Shown: in pieces, positions 29,701 to 41,646 of the stretch
How the letters are laid out: every line of letters starts with the position of its first letter
How positions within the stretch are numbered: the first letter of the stretch is position 1
NCBI GenBank assembly: GCA_024305405.1
Contig: JAKNDB010000068.1
Coordinates: 2,542,501 to 2,606,500, forward strand
Reading direction: 5' to 3'
Source: Dirofilaria immitis
Taxonomy: Eukaryota > Nematoda > Chromadorea > Rhabditida > Onchocercidae
Length of the DNA stretch: 64,000 nt
Translations under genes and position numbers: made by a program
The notes under the pieces: generated by a model
Told to the model about the DNA's origin: nothing
What the model saw: only the letters and a program-made list of their open reading frames with translations
Databases searched by the model: none

Positions 29701-30412
29701 TCAACATAGTTTTTTTATTCATACTTTCAAAGCTTAATGATTTATCAATAAAGATCAGATCAGCTGTTATCGTTTTGTTTGAGAAGTTGTTCAATTTTAA
29801 AATATTTTCATATATATTGATTTGAAATGAAATGATAATATTGCCAATAATTTTTGATGTGAAAGTGCAGGCTTTCGTCTTTGTGAAACTTAGAAAAAAA
29901 TATTTTTATTCTTTCATCTTTTTCTCATAAAATATAAGCAAATATTTTTTATTTCGAACAGTTGAAAAGAAAAAATAAGAGAAAGAAGTTACTGACATGT
30001 TATTATCGTTTTCCTATATTTTTTTTTTTTTTTACAATTATTTCTAAGAATTATTTGGTATCGTTGGAAAATTCTTACATTTTGCTATTTTTATTCTTTT
30101 TCTTTGTTTTTTTTTTTTTGTCAAAATAAATCGATTAACTTTTTAATTTCTTCATTTTCTCAACTTCTTTTAGTGTTATCGATATAGCCATCTTTTTTTT
30201 TTTTTTTTTTAAATATCTTTAAAGTTGTTGCATGTATTTTTATCGAATGTATGAAATTCGATAAAATATGACATTCATGTTTCTCATATTTATATATATG
30301 TTTATAATAGATATAGTATTATTTACAGGAAAAAATATTTATTTCATTTTGAATTGAGTGCGTAAAATCTGGCGATTTCTTCTATCGAGAATTTATTGAA
30401 TTAAGAAAAAAA
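26740..30412. other. Intergenic stretch upstream of the Mondo gene
   Basis: AT-rich with many poly-T and poly-A runs, notably at about 30020, 30105 and 30195. No coding exon supported. Promoter and any 5' UTR exons of the next gene probably lie in the last few kilobases. Confidence 0.55.
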
Positions 30413-33400
30413 ATGACATCAAAATCATCATCACAAGAACCGATCCATAGTGGTCATTTTATGACTTCTAATCCACATAGTGATGAATTGTTACCTGATG
30501 AAGAAGTTGTTGAGGTACATTATTTTCTTCTTTTTTTTTTTTTTTTATAAATAATATAAAAGATATTAAATTTGATTATTCTTATTACATTTAAAATAAA
30601 ATGCAAAATGATAATGTTAGTATTGATCTAATATTCATATATTTCAAAACAAGTAAAATCTCCAATCAATCAATAACTATTAATTTAATATTTTTATTGT
30701 GATCCCATATTCTTTTGATTTTGTTGAAATTTGATAAGGAATACTATCGGATTAACAAATGAAGACTATATTTAGAATTGAAATAGTTTCTGACATTTTC
30801 ACTTGATAAGAGGAGCAATATCAACGTATCCTATTTTATTTAAATCTGATATTGATATCTGGTAAATAGACTTTTACTCTGACATATTCTTCATTTCAGC
30901 ATCTTCAAATGTAGCTTAAAATTTCTTAAAAATTTTATTTTTCCCACTTATTGATAATCTGTTTTCAAAAAGGGAAAGTCGTAAATTTCGAATATATAAC
31001 ATCATATATGTACCATCGTCTTCTTCCTTTTATAAAGTTTATTTTATTAAATTACATAAATAAGTATATAATTAAAGTGTTATTAGAGGAATTCTGAAAT
31101 TATTCTAATGATTCACTGTTTATTATTTTGATTAATTTGAAATTTTAGTCAAAAAGTAGAAAGCAATAATAAGCGATAGATAGATTTTATTATCATTATT
31201 ATTTATATATTTTTTTCTAGGATGTAGTTGAGGACGATGTAGTTGAGCATATGGAAGATGATGAGCAAAAGGATCAAGATTTACGCGATTTGAATGTTCA
31301 AGTAAGTTTTTCTTATATTCCTTACATGTTGGATTTGCGAATTCATTTTTGCGATTCCATTTTGGTATATATCGTTACGATTGAAAATTGATGAGGGAAT
31401 GGTTTTCATAGTGTCACCTTGGAAGTCATTTGTGAAAGCAAATGCTTTTATTATCTTTTTCTTTTATCAAAAATTCCTGTTCGCTAATCTGTTTATAGAT
31501 TTTTCTGTACTGATATTGTAAACTACTGTTTGATGTTGATGTTTGATATTTATGATTTGTCGCTATGAAATACTTTACACTTTAAAAGTAGGTTTAAAAT
31601 AAATGATTGAACAGGTGGCATGATACGATTTCTTTGCTAGGATTGAAATACTGGTTTTGAAGATTTATCTCTTTATAATTTCTTTTCTACAATGTATTCC
31701 TACCAAGTTTTTTTTCTTTGTATTTACAATGACGCATAAAGTGTTTGAAGGAACAGCAATCATTTTTCTAGAAGAAGAGAATATTGTAATCAACGTTAAT
31801 TTAAAAGAATGAACGGAAATTAACTATTTTATGTGAAATTTTAATTTGAATTTTTTTAAAAATATTTTTATATAATTTAAAAATCTTTTTCAATGAAATT
31901 TGAAAAAAAGAACAATAAATTATACAAATTATCCGATATATATATTTCAATATGATTTCAAAAGTAATTATTTGTCATTTTCTTTTATATTATTATCATT
32001 TTATTGAATTATTTTGTTTTCTACCATTTTAGGATGAAAAACCGGTTACTTTTTACAAATTTGGTCCAAAACGAACACAATCAATAGCAATCGATGTGTC
32101 GTTGAATAAATTAAATAAATGTATAAAAGTAGCTTATAAGTTAGTTCTTTTTTTTAATTCTCCATTATTTATTCTCTTTTTAAGATATATATATATATAT
32201 TTATTTACTGATTTTAAAACTATTTTTTCATGTACTTATGACTTTATACTTCTATGATATATCTAATCAATTTATTCAGATTATTTTCTGATCAATTTTC
32301 ATATTTTTAACGAATGAATTTTTAATAGTAATTAATAAACATGCTATATAAAATATATTTATGCTTGTAGTCAGAAAGTTAAGTATTATATTTTATTCAG
32401 CAATATGAAAAAAAGCTTCTTTTCATCATCAAATCTAAGTTATTAGCTATTTAAAGATTTTTTTTAAATGAAATATATTGAGAATTTTATTCATTTGAAG
32501 ATGAAAAGATAGCAAAATTAGAACTTTTTAAAGGCACTGTCTAAATGTAAGTTAAGTTAGTATTGATATCGCTATTTGCTAATCATTATATCAAAATGAA
32601 ATTTTGCACATTAATCATTGCCTCATTTTAATTAATGTAAATATCAGTGTCACATTAGGAAGATATTCATTTCCATTTTATATTATTCATAACGATTTGA
32701 GAAATAGCAATTAGTGTGAAATATTTCCTGCAAAATAAGCTGTGCTTTTATTGCTCAGCTGAATTACTTTTTTATCGACAAAAAAAAAACAAATAATTGC
32801 TGCTATTGTTATCACTTTCTATTCTTTGGAAAATGATTTAGTTTCAGAGTTTACTTCATTCTTTCTTTATTCCTCTCTACATATGTTTGCATAATATATT
32901 TTATATACAATTTTTAATTCAAATTTTATAATTCATTTCATTTAATTGCAGAGACAATTCTTGACGCTTATATATATATAATAAATTATATCCACAATGA
33001 TTTTTTTTTTAAATATACACATACAAAGATATAATATTTATTGGATTCTATCAAAACATAATTTGAATAGATAAGAATATAATGTAGATTTATGATATTT
33101 GTGTACGTTCTTATTTTCATCTCAAATTCAATATTTTTTTGTTTAAAATGTTATTTGAGAAGAATTAAAAAAAAGAGGATAGAATTATTCCTTTCCGTTC
33201 TGTTCTATTTTTACTGTTAAAAAATATGACCAGATGTATATAAGACTGATAATGATTGGATCATGTCGAAGTTTTTAGCGAACAAATTGAGAATAGTATA
33301 GATATGATCAAATGATTCTGATGTAAATTTTAAATGGAACAGTTCAGTAAGAAGTTTTCCGAAATATTTTTTTTCTTAAAATGATATCATGGCAAGTTTG

Positions 33401-36400
33401 TAGTCATTTTTATTATCACTGAAAAATATAATATATCAAATGTCTAATTAATGTTTTTGATTTGATTACAGTAAAATGACGACACCGAAATGGAAGGATT
33501 TCAAAGGACTGCGGTTACATTGGAAGCAACGAATACGTTTGAATAATGTCATCTGGAGAGCCTATTATATGGAATGTACGTCTGTCATCTGTTACTACCA
33601 ATCAGTCTTCCATTAAATATCTTAGATTATTCAGATATAAAAATATTCAGTTATAGATATCATTTATCAATTTATTGAATAGTAGTGATATAGAGCAATG
33701 AAGAGGAAGAGATACTGATCTTATATTACATTTATTGCAATTTATCTGCTAAAAAATGGAAAGTTTATTTTGATATTCGAGATGATGTTATCAAAATTAT
33801 CGAATATAAACTAAACTGACTGAGAAAAAGTGGAGAGACAGCAAAGAAAAATTCCATTAAATATTTTTATATTTTATGAAATATCTAAAATTATAGCTTG
33901 AATTGTCTTATCATCGATATTAGCTAGCTGATAAAATGAAACTTCTAAGAATTTTGAAATTATTAAATGTTGTGATATAATTTCAAATGATTTTTTGATG
34001 TTTTTGTTAATTATATACTGAAATATTGCTTTCTACATTAAAATTAAAATTCTGTTATAGTTCGACGACCCGATAAGGATAAATCAAAGAGAACACCATA
34101 TTGTTATTTCACTGTACCAGACGATGATTCTACATATGCTAAATTCACGGTAAATTTCTATATTTATTTGTTATTTTAACATTATGATGATGAAATATGT
34201 GCGAATGTCATTGATGCTGATAAATTATCTCAAATAAATTAGATTTGATTGTATACTGAAAAGAACAATAATATCAGGGTACTGTTGTGGAAGGAATGTA
34301 TTGGAAGAGAGGTATTGATGCGTTGAAAGCTCAGTATAAACGATGGCGTCATTTGAAAACACGAAGAAGAGGAAGACGTCGGGTACATATTTATATTTAC
34401 ACAGTTTTGGCATTTATATACATTTTTGCTTTTTTAATTTTAAATTTCAAATAAACAAATGACTCCTTCCAACACAGTACATTAATCATAAGCAAATAAG
34501 CGATTAATGGTATTTTTAGCCAAATTAAAAATTAATTAAACATAGAAACTTAATGATGATAATTAATAATGATGGAATGAAAAGAAATAACTGAAAAAGA
34601 AAATGGATGAGATACCGAAAATTGATAAGTAGAATGGATTTTTAGGGTATTAGCTGGAATCAGGAGATCAGTTTCGTTCCACAATTAGCTGCACAAAATT
34701 CGATGCCGAAAAATCTGTCTTCTGAGCAGCCAGATGCGGATGATTTAGATAATGAATTCACAGATACACTTTTTGCCAGCCTTATGCAACCATATACATT
34801 TCCAAATCCAAAAGAAATAAGTGATTTTTTTTAAATCTTGCCAAATTTTGATTAGTTTATTTTTCATCCTAATATATTTTTTTCTTGCATTCTATATTAT
34901 TCGTCATCATTTTTCTTAATGTATTATTGATTATTAGAGGTATAGAAAAGAAGGAGGAAGGAAAATTTTTGTTTTTTCTTCAAGAAGTCTTTTAAATTTT
35001 ATCATACAATGATAAAAATATATAAATGACTTTTAACATTTCTCACAGTTTGTTTACAAAAGATAAATGAATTCAGAGTTAATAAAAATAGCTTTTTACT
35101 TGTGTATAAAATTTTCTCATTAAATGAAAAATGAATAATTGATTCAGGTTTTTAATTTAAGTCGTTGTTTAGCACAAGGCTGTAATGCTGATGTAATGCA
35201 ACCTGGATTACTATCGTTACAGCCAAGTATCGAAGAAATAATGGCATCACTTGGTAAGCTAAGCTTTTTTTCAAATATTAGTTGTAAAAATAGAAAAAGT
35301 GGCATATATTTAATTCAATACAGTATAATGCTAATATAACTGTAATATCACTCTCGCCGTAATTTACATATTTCCGTGCAAACTGGCCTAAAATAATGTG
35401 AACAAAGTTTTGTGAAGAAAATGTTAAGATAAAGGAAGGATGATTCGACATTGTAATACACTGAAAAACCAAATTAGTGATATATTGTTTTTATCATAAG
35501 ATGACAAAGCCATCATACCCTTGAACGACTGAAGCATTTTTTTATACGATTTCTACATTTATCTGATATAATTTCGTGATAACAATCAGTGATACCAATT
35601 ATATTTTTTTTAAATTTTTATTATGTGAATGAAGGAGAGGAAAGATTTGAAAATGTATAACATATGAATTAGTTGAAACCGTAGTAATGAAAAGCATTTT
35701 TGATGAGATGTTAATTTTAACGAATATGCCAAGATGATGAAGATGTAAGCTTTACTATTTTTTCATTTTTAAATTTTAATATATTTTCCTTTCAGATCCA
35801 CCAGAACAATTATTGGATGAAATTGGAAATTATAGCGCATCAAATGTTAATGTTTCAGTAACTCCACCTTGTACACCTAAAGAATATGAGACAACTTTCA
35901 ATAATTTTACAAATCCGACACAACAACCAACAAGGCAATCATCCATTATATCGCCGCAAATTCTTCTTGCTAATTCTTCTGCGCCAACATATTCACAGGT
36001 ATTTTTCACAAAAAAAAATGATAATTATAAAAGTAAACGTCAAACTAGCCTTTCATAAATTTGAATATTCATTAGTTTCATTTTAAATGGCTTAATTAAA
36101 ATGTAGAAGAAAAAAATTAAAAATATAGGAATCGATTAAAAATATGATATTGTAATTTCAAATTTATCATTTTCTCATTTAATTCAGATCTAAAATATAT
36201 ATTTTATAGGCGGCATACGAGCATACACCTTTAATTGCTACAATGCCTTATACAACTGATTCATCAAATTTGAGTATGTACCGCAATTTCTCACGACCAC
36301 TATGCAATTCTCTTCATCAGTTTTACCAAATCGGACATGGTGGATGAATTTTCCATCTACTCCTACACCATCCTTACTAAGTAGTCCCTCAACTCCACCC

Positions 36401-38988
36401 GTTGTGCATAGTCCATCTAATTCGAATACCGTCGTGATGTCATCTTTATCAGTCAGCAGTCCGACAACTGGCCCAACAACTGATTCATCGTTGCCTATCA
36501 ATACTTCAAGTAAAGATCCTTTAAAGATTTTTCCTACTTCGAGCGATACCTTAAAACTCCAAACCGAAAGGTGGAATGTTGCGGGGCCAAGCTCTTTATC
36601 ACCTCGTGGGATTACTACTGAATCGATGGAACATGGAGTTTGGAAAGTATGGTTTTTTTGGAAAGTTTGCGGAATTTTGTATCAAAATTTTGAAATATAA
36701 TGGTTTCATTGAATTCTTAATTTTTCCTTTTTAATGTGGCTAGCAAAATTAGTCTTTAGGTTAGTTAACTAACTGAGTGAAGTTAAGTAATTTATATTTT
36801 CCAACTTAAATAATGAAATTGAGTTTTCAGCAATTGTCACCATCTACAGTTAGTCTAAATTCACTTCTGGTACCGCAACCTATTTATCCTCAAGAAAATA
36901 TTCAAGTAATGCCGAAAGTGACTCCAACGACATCAAATGAACGAAATATTCTTCTCCCTGCTGGTACAGCATCAGTTAAACAGGAACAAGAGAAGGATGA
37001 GCGAACTTATCGTTTTCCAAAGTATGATACATTTTTAGGATTAAAATAACGGAGAAAGATTAATTAATCAAATCAAGACTAAAATAATAGAAAGATCGGT
37101 AATTTTGGTATGATATATCTTTGAAAGTTTTCCTTATATTTCAAGAGAATTGCTATGTGAGAAATTTTTTCACAATGAGAAGAAAATACTGAATTGTACA
37201 TTTTAAAAAATCAATAAAAATATGTGGATAAACATAAGTTTAAGACTAAATTAGTGCATTAATGAATTTTTAACTAAATTATTCGAGAAGAAAGAATGTT
37301 ATAATATTAGATTCGGTGATCTGTTATTTGGTTACAAAATATGTAAGGATATATATATAGATGTGTGTGTTGTGTGTGTGTGTGTATGTATGTATATACA
37401 TATGTGCGTAAAAAGATTATGAAAGAATAGAAGTTTATGATAAGTAGGTAGCTTGAAATAGAATGATTTTGACCGAAGCTAATATTATGGAAAATCAGTA
37501 TTACTTCATGATGACGCAAGTGAGATTAAGTTTTGTAATTTCAATTTTGTTTAGAAAATTTTTTAAAATTACCAAATAAGTATATGCTAGAAGTTTTTTT
37601 ATTAAGGCGTGGCTGTAGGAGCGTGGCAGCAGATAGTACGATTGAACCAGTGGAAAGGAAACGTATCCTGCATTTAAATGCTGAACAAAATAGGTTGAGT
37701 TTTTATTTCATAAGTGTGTGATAGATAAGTGAGTGAATTAAAACAAAACTTCCATCATTTTATGCTTAAATTTAATAATAATTTGCTGATAGGAATAATT
37801 TTTAATTTCCTTATCTGTTAAATTTAACTTACTAAAATTCAAATTTTTTCCAACAATTTCAGTTATAGATTATTCATTAGGAATTCATAGATATTATCTG
37901 TATTTTCATTTCCAAAAATGCAATTTATATAAAATTTCCGATTTTAGACGTTGTGCATTGAAAGATGGATTTGAACAATTGCTAAATTGTTTGCCAAATT
38001 TATACGGTTGTGGTACGAAACCAACAAATGCTATAGTTTTATCACGTGCAGCTGAACGCATACGGCAACTTAAAATGAAAATTGCATTAGATGAAGAGAA
38101 AGCAAATCAATTAAAGCAAAATATACAACGATTAAATGATAAAATTATGTTAGTATTCTTTGTTGCTTCTTATATTTGCTTAATTAAAATTCAAATGTTA
38201 CATAGAAAGTGCGAAAGATAAGTTACCAATAATATTTTATTATTTAGTTTAATTTGAAGATGCTTATGTCTGACGTAATCATTTGATTTTGTTCATATTT
38301 ATATTCATACAATATACGCATAATCATCTTTGTTTAAAATATCCTTACAGCATGTCCATTCATTTATTTCTTTTATACAAATATAAGTTGGTAAAGTCTA
38401 ACATTTCTAATCTTCAAATGTTAAAAATTTCAATTTGTTTCGAAAACCCCAGAAAATTTTATTTTACAATCAGTTGATAACTTATTTTTGTTTTCAGATC
38501 ACTTCAAGCGTCTTTACCGTCATCATCACGAACCACTACAAGTATTATTAGTCAAAAAGCTGAAATGGAACAGTTTTTGGAACGATATACAAAGGAAAGA
38601 ACTCGTCAAGATTACCGTTTTTGGATTGTAAGTTTTGCGAATAATCGATTTTTATATTTATAATGCGTTTTTCTTTAGATAAATATAATTTTAAAATAAA
38701 TATTAGTATTATTGATAAATTTATGAAAATTATTTTCCAATAAAATAAAATTTTCAGATGGCTAAAATGATGCAAGAAATGATGAAAACATTGATCGAAA
38801 GACTTAGTCAATTGCCATCGAATAGAGTTTTAGCTGAAATGAGTGAATGGTTGCAGGCGAATTTTCAACCTTCTGTCGTAAGACCGAATGCTTCGTCGTT
38901 ATTAGTATATTTGGCAACACATGCCGGTATGTTGAATGATCCAAATGCGTTGCAAGAATATATTCAGAAAGAATTATCGCAGCAGTAA
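30413..38988 (+). CDS. mml-1: Mondo-family bHLH-zipper transcription factor (MondoA/ChREBP homologue, C. elegans MML-1 type), 15 coding exons
   Basis: Mondo proteins dimerise with Mlx and regulate metabolic genes in response to sugars; in worms MML-1 also affects lifespan. Exons: 30413-30514, 31221-31301, 32033-32139, 33472-33575, 34061-34149, 34278-34382, 34646-34820, 35173-35253, 35796-35998, 36210-36646, 36831-37021, 37607-37693, 37948-38148, 38498-38627, 38758-38988; about 774 residues. Residues 62-281 are the Mondo conserved regions: KFGPKRTQSIAIDVSLNKLN, PKWKDFKGLRLHWKQRI, VVEGMYWKRGIDALKAQYKRW, MQPGLLSLQPS. A Ser/Thr/Pro-rich middle (about 281-558) follows. The basic helix (ERKRILHLNAEQNRR), helix-loop-helix and zipper span about 575-655. 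The C-terminal domain with ERYTKERTRQDYRFW matches the Mondo/Mlx dimerisation and cytoplasmic localisation domain. Exon 10 is either one T short at 36269-36271 (438 nt expected, 437 seen) or starts at a weak TTGAG acceptor, 36275. The paralogous exon downstream starts at the equivalent base. Confidence 0.93.
37350..37400. repeat. Intronic (TG)n microsatellite
   Basis: A short TG/TATG run lies in the intron before the basic-region exon of the Mondo gene. Confidence 0.85.
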
Positions 38989-39600
38989 TTATAATTTATT
39001 GTATGACCTCATTATTTAAGATGAACAAGAATTAATAATCTGATTGAAATTATCACCAGTTATCACAGATCGAAATTCTAAGTAATGTTCTCTTGTACAT
39101 ATAAATTCAACTAATTAAGCTAATTTAAACTTATTCTCTAATTTTAATGAAATTATTTCGGCAAATCAATGGAGAAATGATCTTTGATATTAAAAAGATG
39201 AAGATTTTGCAAAGATCTTTATGAAATTAGTAATTTTATGGGAAGTTTATTGTTTTTACTATAATTTCTGGCATTTGCAGAGAAGCGAAAAATGATAAAA
39301 ATAAAAATTTGAAAGAAATAATAGTCAGATTTGAAGTGGAAAAAATCTGTTTGATTTAATTTAGAACTTTTTTGAATTTCCAGAAAAATTGCCTACTTCC
39401 AAGTTTGTAAATTATATTTAATATTTTTCCTTGCCGAAATGTATTTTCTTATTTAATCGATCTGATTATTTCATCATTAAAATGTTATCAAAATTGTTAG
39501 GTTACGTATGCTTTTTTTTACTCTAATATTTTATAGTTTTGCCGACATTGTTCGATTTTTAGATAATTTAGATTTGATAATGTTAGATATCAGTTTTTTA
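38463..39600 (+). repeat. Near-identical tract, copy 1 (partner 44693-45829)
   Basis: This block covers the end of an intron, the last two Mondo exons, the intron between them and about 600 bp of 3' flank. It matches 44693-45829 at an offset of 6230 with only a dozen or so differences. Four clustered differences at about 38536-38545 change TTSIIS to TASTAS. On either side the two copies are strongly diverged. Confidence 0.92.
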
Positions 39601-41646
39601 TTCGAACGATGAATTTCGATTTGATTTCTATAGGAAGGGGAGGGAGAGGGGGAAGATTTTGTAGATGACAAGTTCGACTTTATGGAAATTTTGCATTGAT
39701 CTTATTGTGACTATTAGAATGTCACGGGACATTAAATTTCTATTAAGTCGTCTTGAAGTAAATACCTAATTTATGAATCCTGAATCTGTGATCGATATGT
39801 ATTCTGGAATGTCGACATATGTTGCCTTCTGATATTTAATTTAAGAATTATGCGAAAAAAAAGATTTATATGCTCATTATATTTTCCTATTTCACGTTTT
39901 TTTTCTTCTGTTTCAAATTTGTTACGGGTTTTTTTAATTTGTGAAAATGGATTCCGATGATTTGGAACGGCTCAATTGTTTATTTCTTCATAATTTTCCT
40001 TCAAAATTTTGCATATTGTGTTGTACCTCATTAAAATTCAGCTGCTGATTCTATTAAAGTATTTTTCATCGAATTTTCAGTACAACTTCTGAATTCTTCC
40101 GTAAGCTTCACATGGTACCTTTTATCACTTCAAATTTTATGTTTATAGGTAATGACCTGACAAAGTGTAATTTTTATCGGAATGAAGTGAGATGAAGTCA
40201 CATTTTTTCTGATCATTTTAATGCTCCTGCAACAACAATTCTCTGCTCCTAAAACTCCTATTTGAAATAAAATAAAGTGATTATCGGAACTCTCCCATTT
40301 CCCGACCTTAACTTTGATAGCGTGATTAGTTTTGTAAATATTAAAACACTGTGAGGCCGTAATAAATTAAACAGATAATATCCTTTCATATGCAAAATCA
40401 TTCTTGCATTCAAATTTCTCATTATCTGCTTCAAATTCAAGATTGATAATTTTATCTAATCCTCATGAATCATGATAGTCAACAATTCTCGAATTTCCAT
40501 GTAGAATTAAATAGCATATATACAACACAGGTCGAAAAATTTTAATAATTGAATAAAAAGTATTAGTAGAAGTTATGTATGCAGAATTTCAAATGACACA
40601 AATTTGCTGAAATTAAGGTTTAAGCAAATTTGAAGGAAAAGTTGATTGGAATGGACAACATTCTTTAATCTCATATCAGTGGATTGATTATTTTCATGTT
40701 ATGCGATAAAATTTCGTAGTATATCACGTGACGCGTATGTTGAATGCATTTGTTGAAAATTCTGCATGAAATTGAAATGAATTTATTCATATAATTATTG
40801 AATGGAAAGGGAGGGAAAAAGAAAATTGAAAGGTAAATTAAGACAGGTGAGAAATAAACATATGCATATACATATATATATATATATATTTGGATTCGAT
40901 ATATTATTAATTTATCATCGTAATTTTTGCGTTTTATCAGATATAATTTTCAAATTGAAAGAGATAAGGATAAATGAATGAAAGTGAAAGAAAGATCATT
41001 AAAGGAAGATGAAAGATTGCATTAAATAATCATTGAAAATATAAATATTGTATAATTTTATCAAGATCAAATACCGCTAATGTGATCAGAAGATCAATAT
41101 TATTATAACTTCTGCAATCGTTATTTATTTATTGCATACGAAATGTTTCCGTGGGGTCCACATTTTGTTTTTGGTCAGTTTTGCTATTTTTTCTCTTTTT
41201 TTCTTTTTATTTAAATGAATTTTTGTAAAAAAGAAAATTTTTAAATTTCAATTAAATTATAATTACAGTAATGAAATAAATATAAAATATTGATTATATC
41301 ATTAATTTTAATATATTTTGAAATAATAAAAAATGAAACATTTCATTCATTGCTTCAAAATTATTTAATTAACTTTTAATTAATTAATTTTGTCAAATAA
41401 TTCACTTTTCTTCATTAATTATTCATTGTTAATTTTCTATTAAAAAATTTACATAAATATTTAGCTAAAAAATTTTCATTTAAATCATTTTACTTAGAAA
41501 CTTCGCTTAAATTTAAAATGCTATTTTTAATGCTAAAACTTCAACTTCATCTAGATTGAAATCTTACTTTTTATCAATACTTCAACATCACTTAAATCTG
41601 TAAATTAACTTTTTATTAAAACTTTAATTTCATTTCAAACTTGTAG
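38989..41646. other. 3' flank of the Mondo gene and spacer before the second cassette
   Basis: To about 39600 it belongs to the near-identical tract. From about 39600 to 40160 it is still alignable with 45830-46430 but much diverged. From 40160 to 41646 I see no exon; a TA run lies at about 40876-40890. No ATG exon with a donor in the right phase for the cassette at 41647 was found. Confidence 0.6.

Noticed and set aside
36210..36646. Mondo exon 10 as a truncating pseudo-exon
   Set aside because: The stop in the GCG-starting frame disappears either with one T restored at 36269-36271 or by starting at 36275, the position where the paralogous exon starts; downstream exons remain in frame.
38548..38811. 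Minus-strand 87-residue ORF, also present identically at 44778-45041
   Set aside because: It is antisense to Mondo exons and an intron; its conservation between copies is explained by the near-identical tract.
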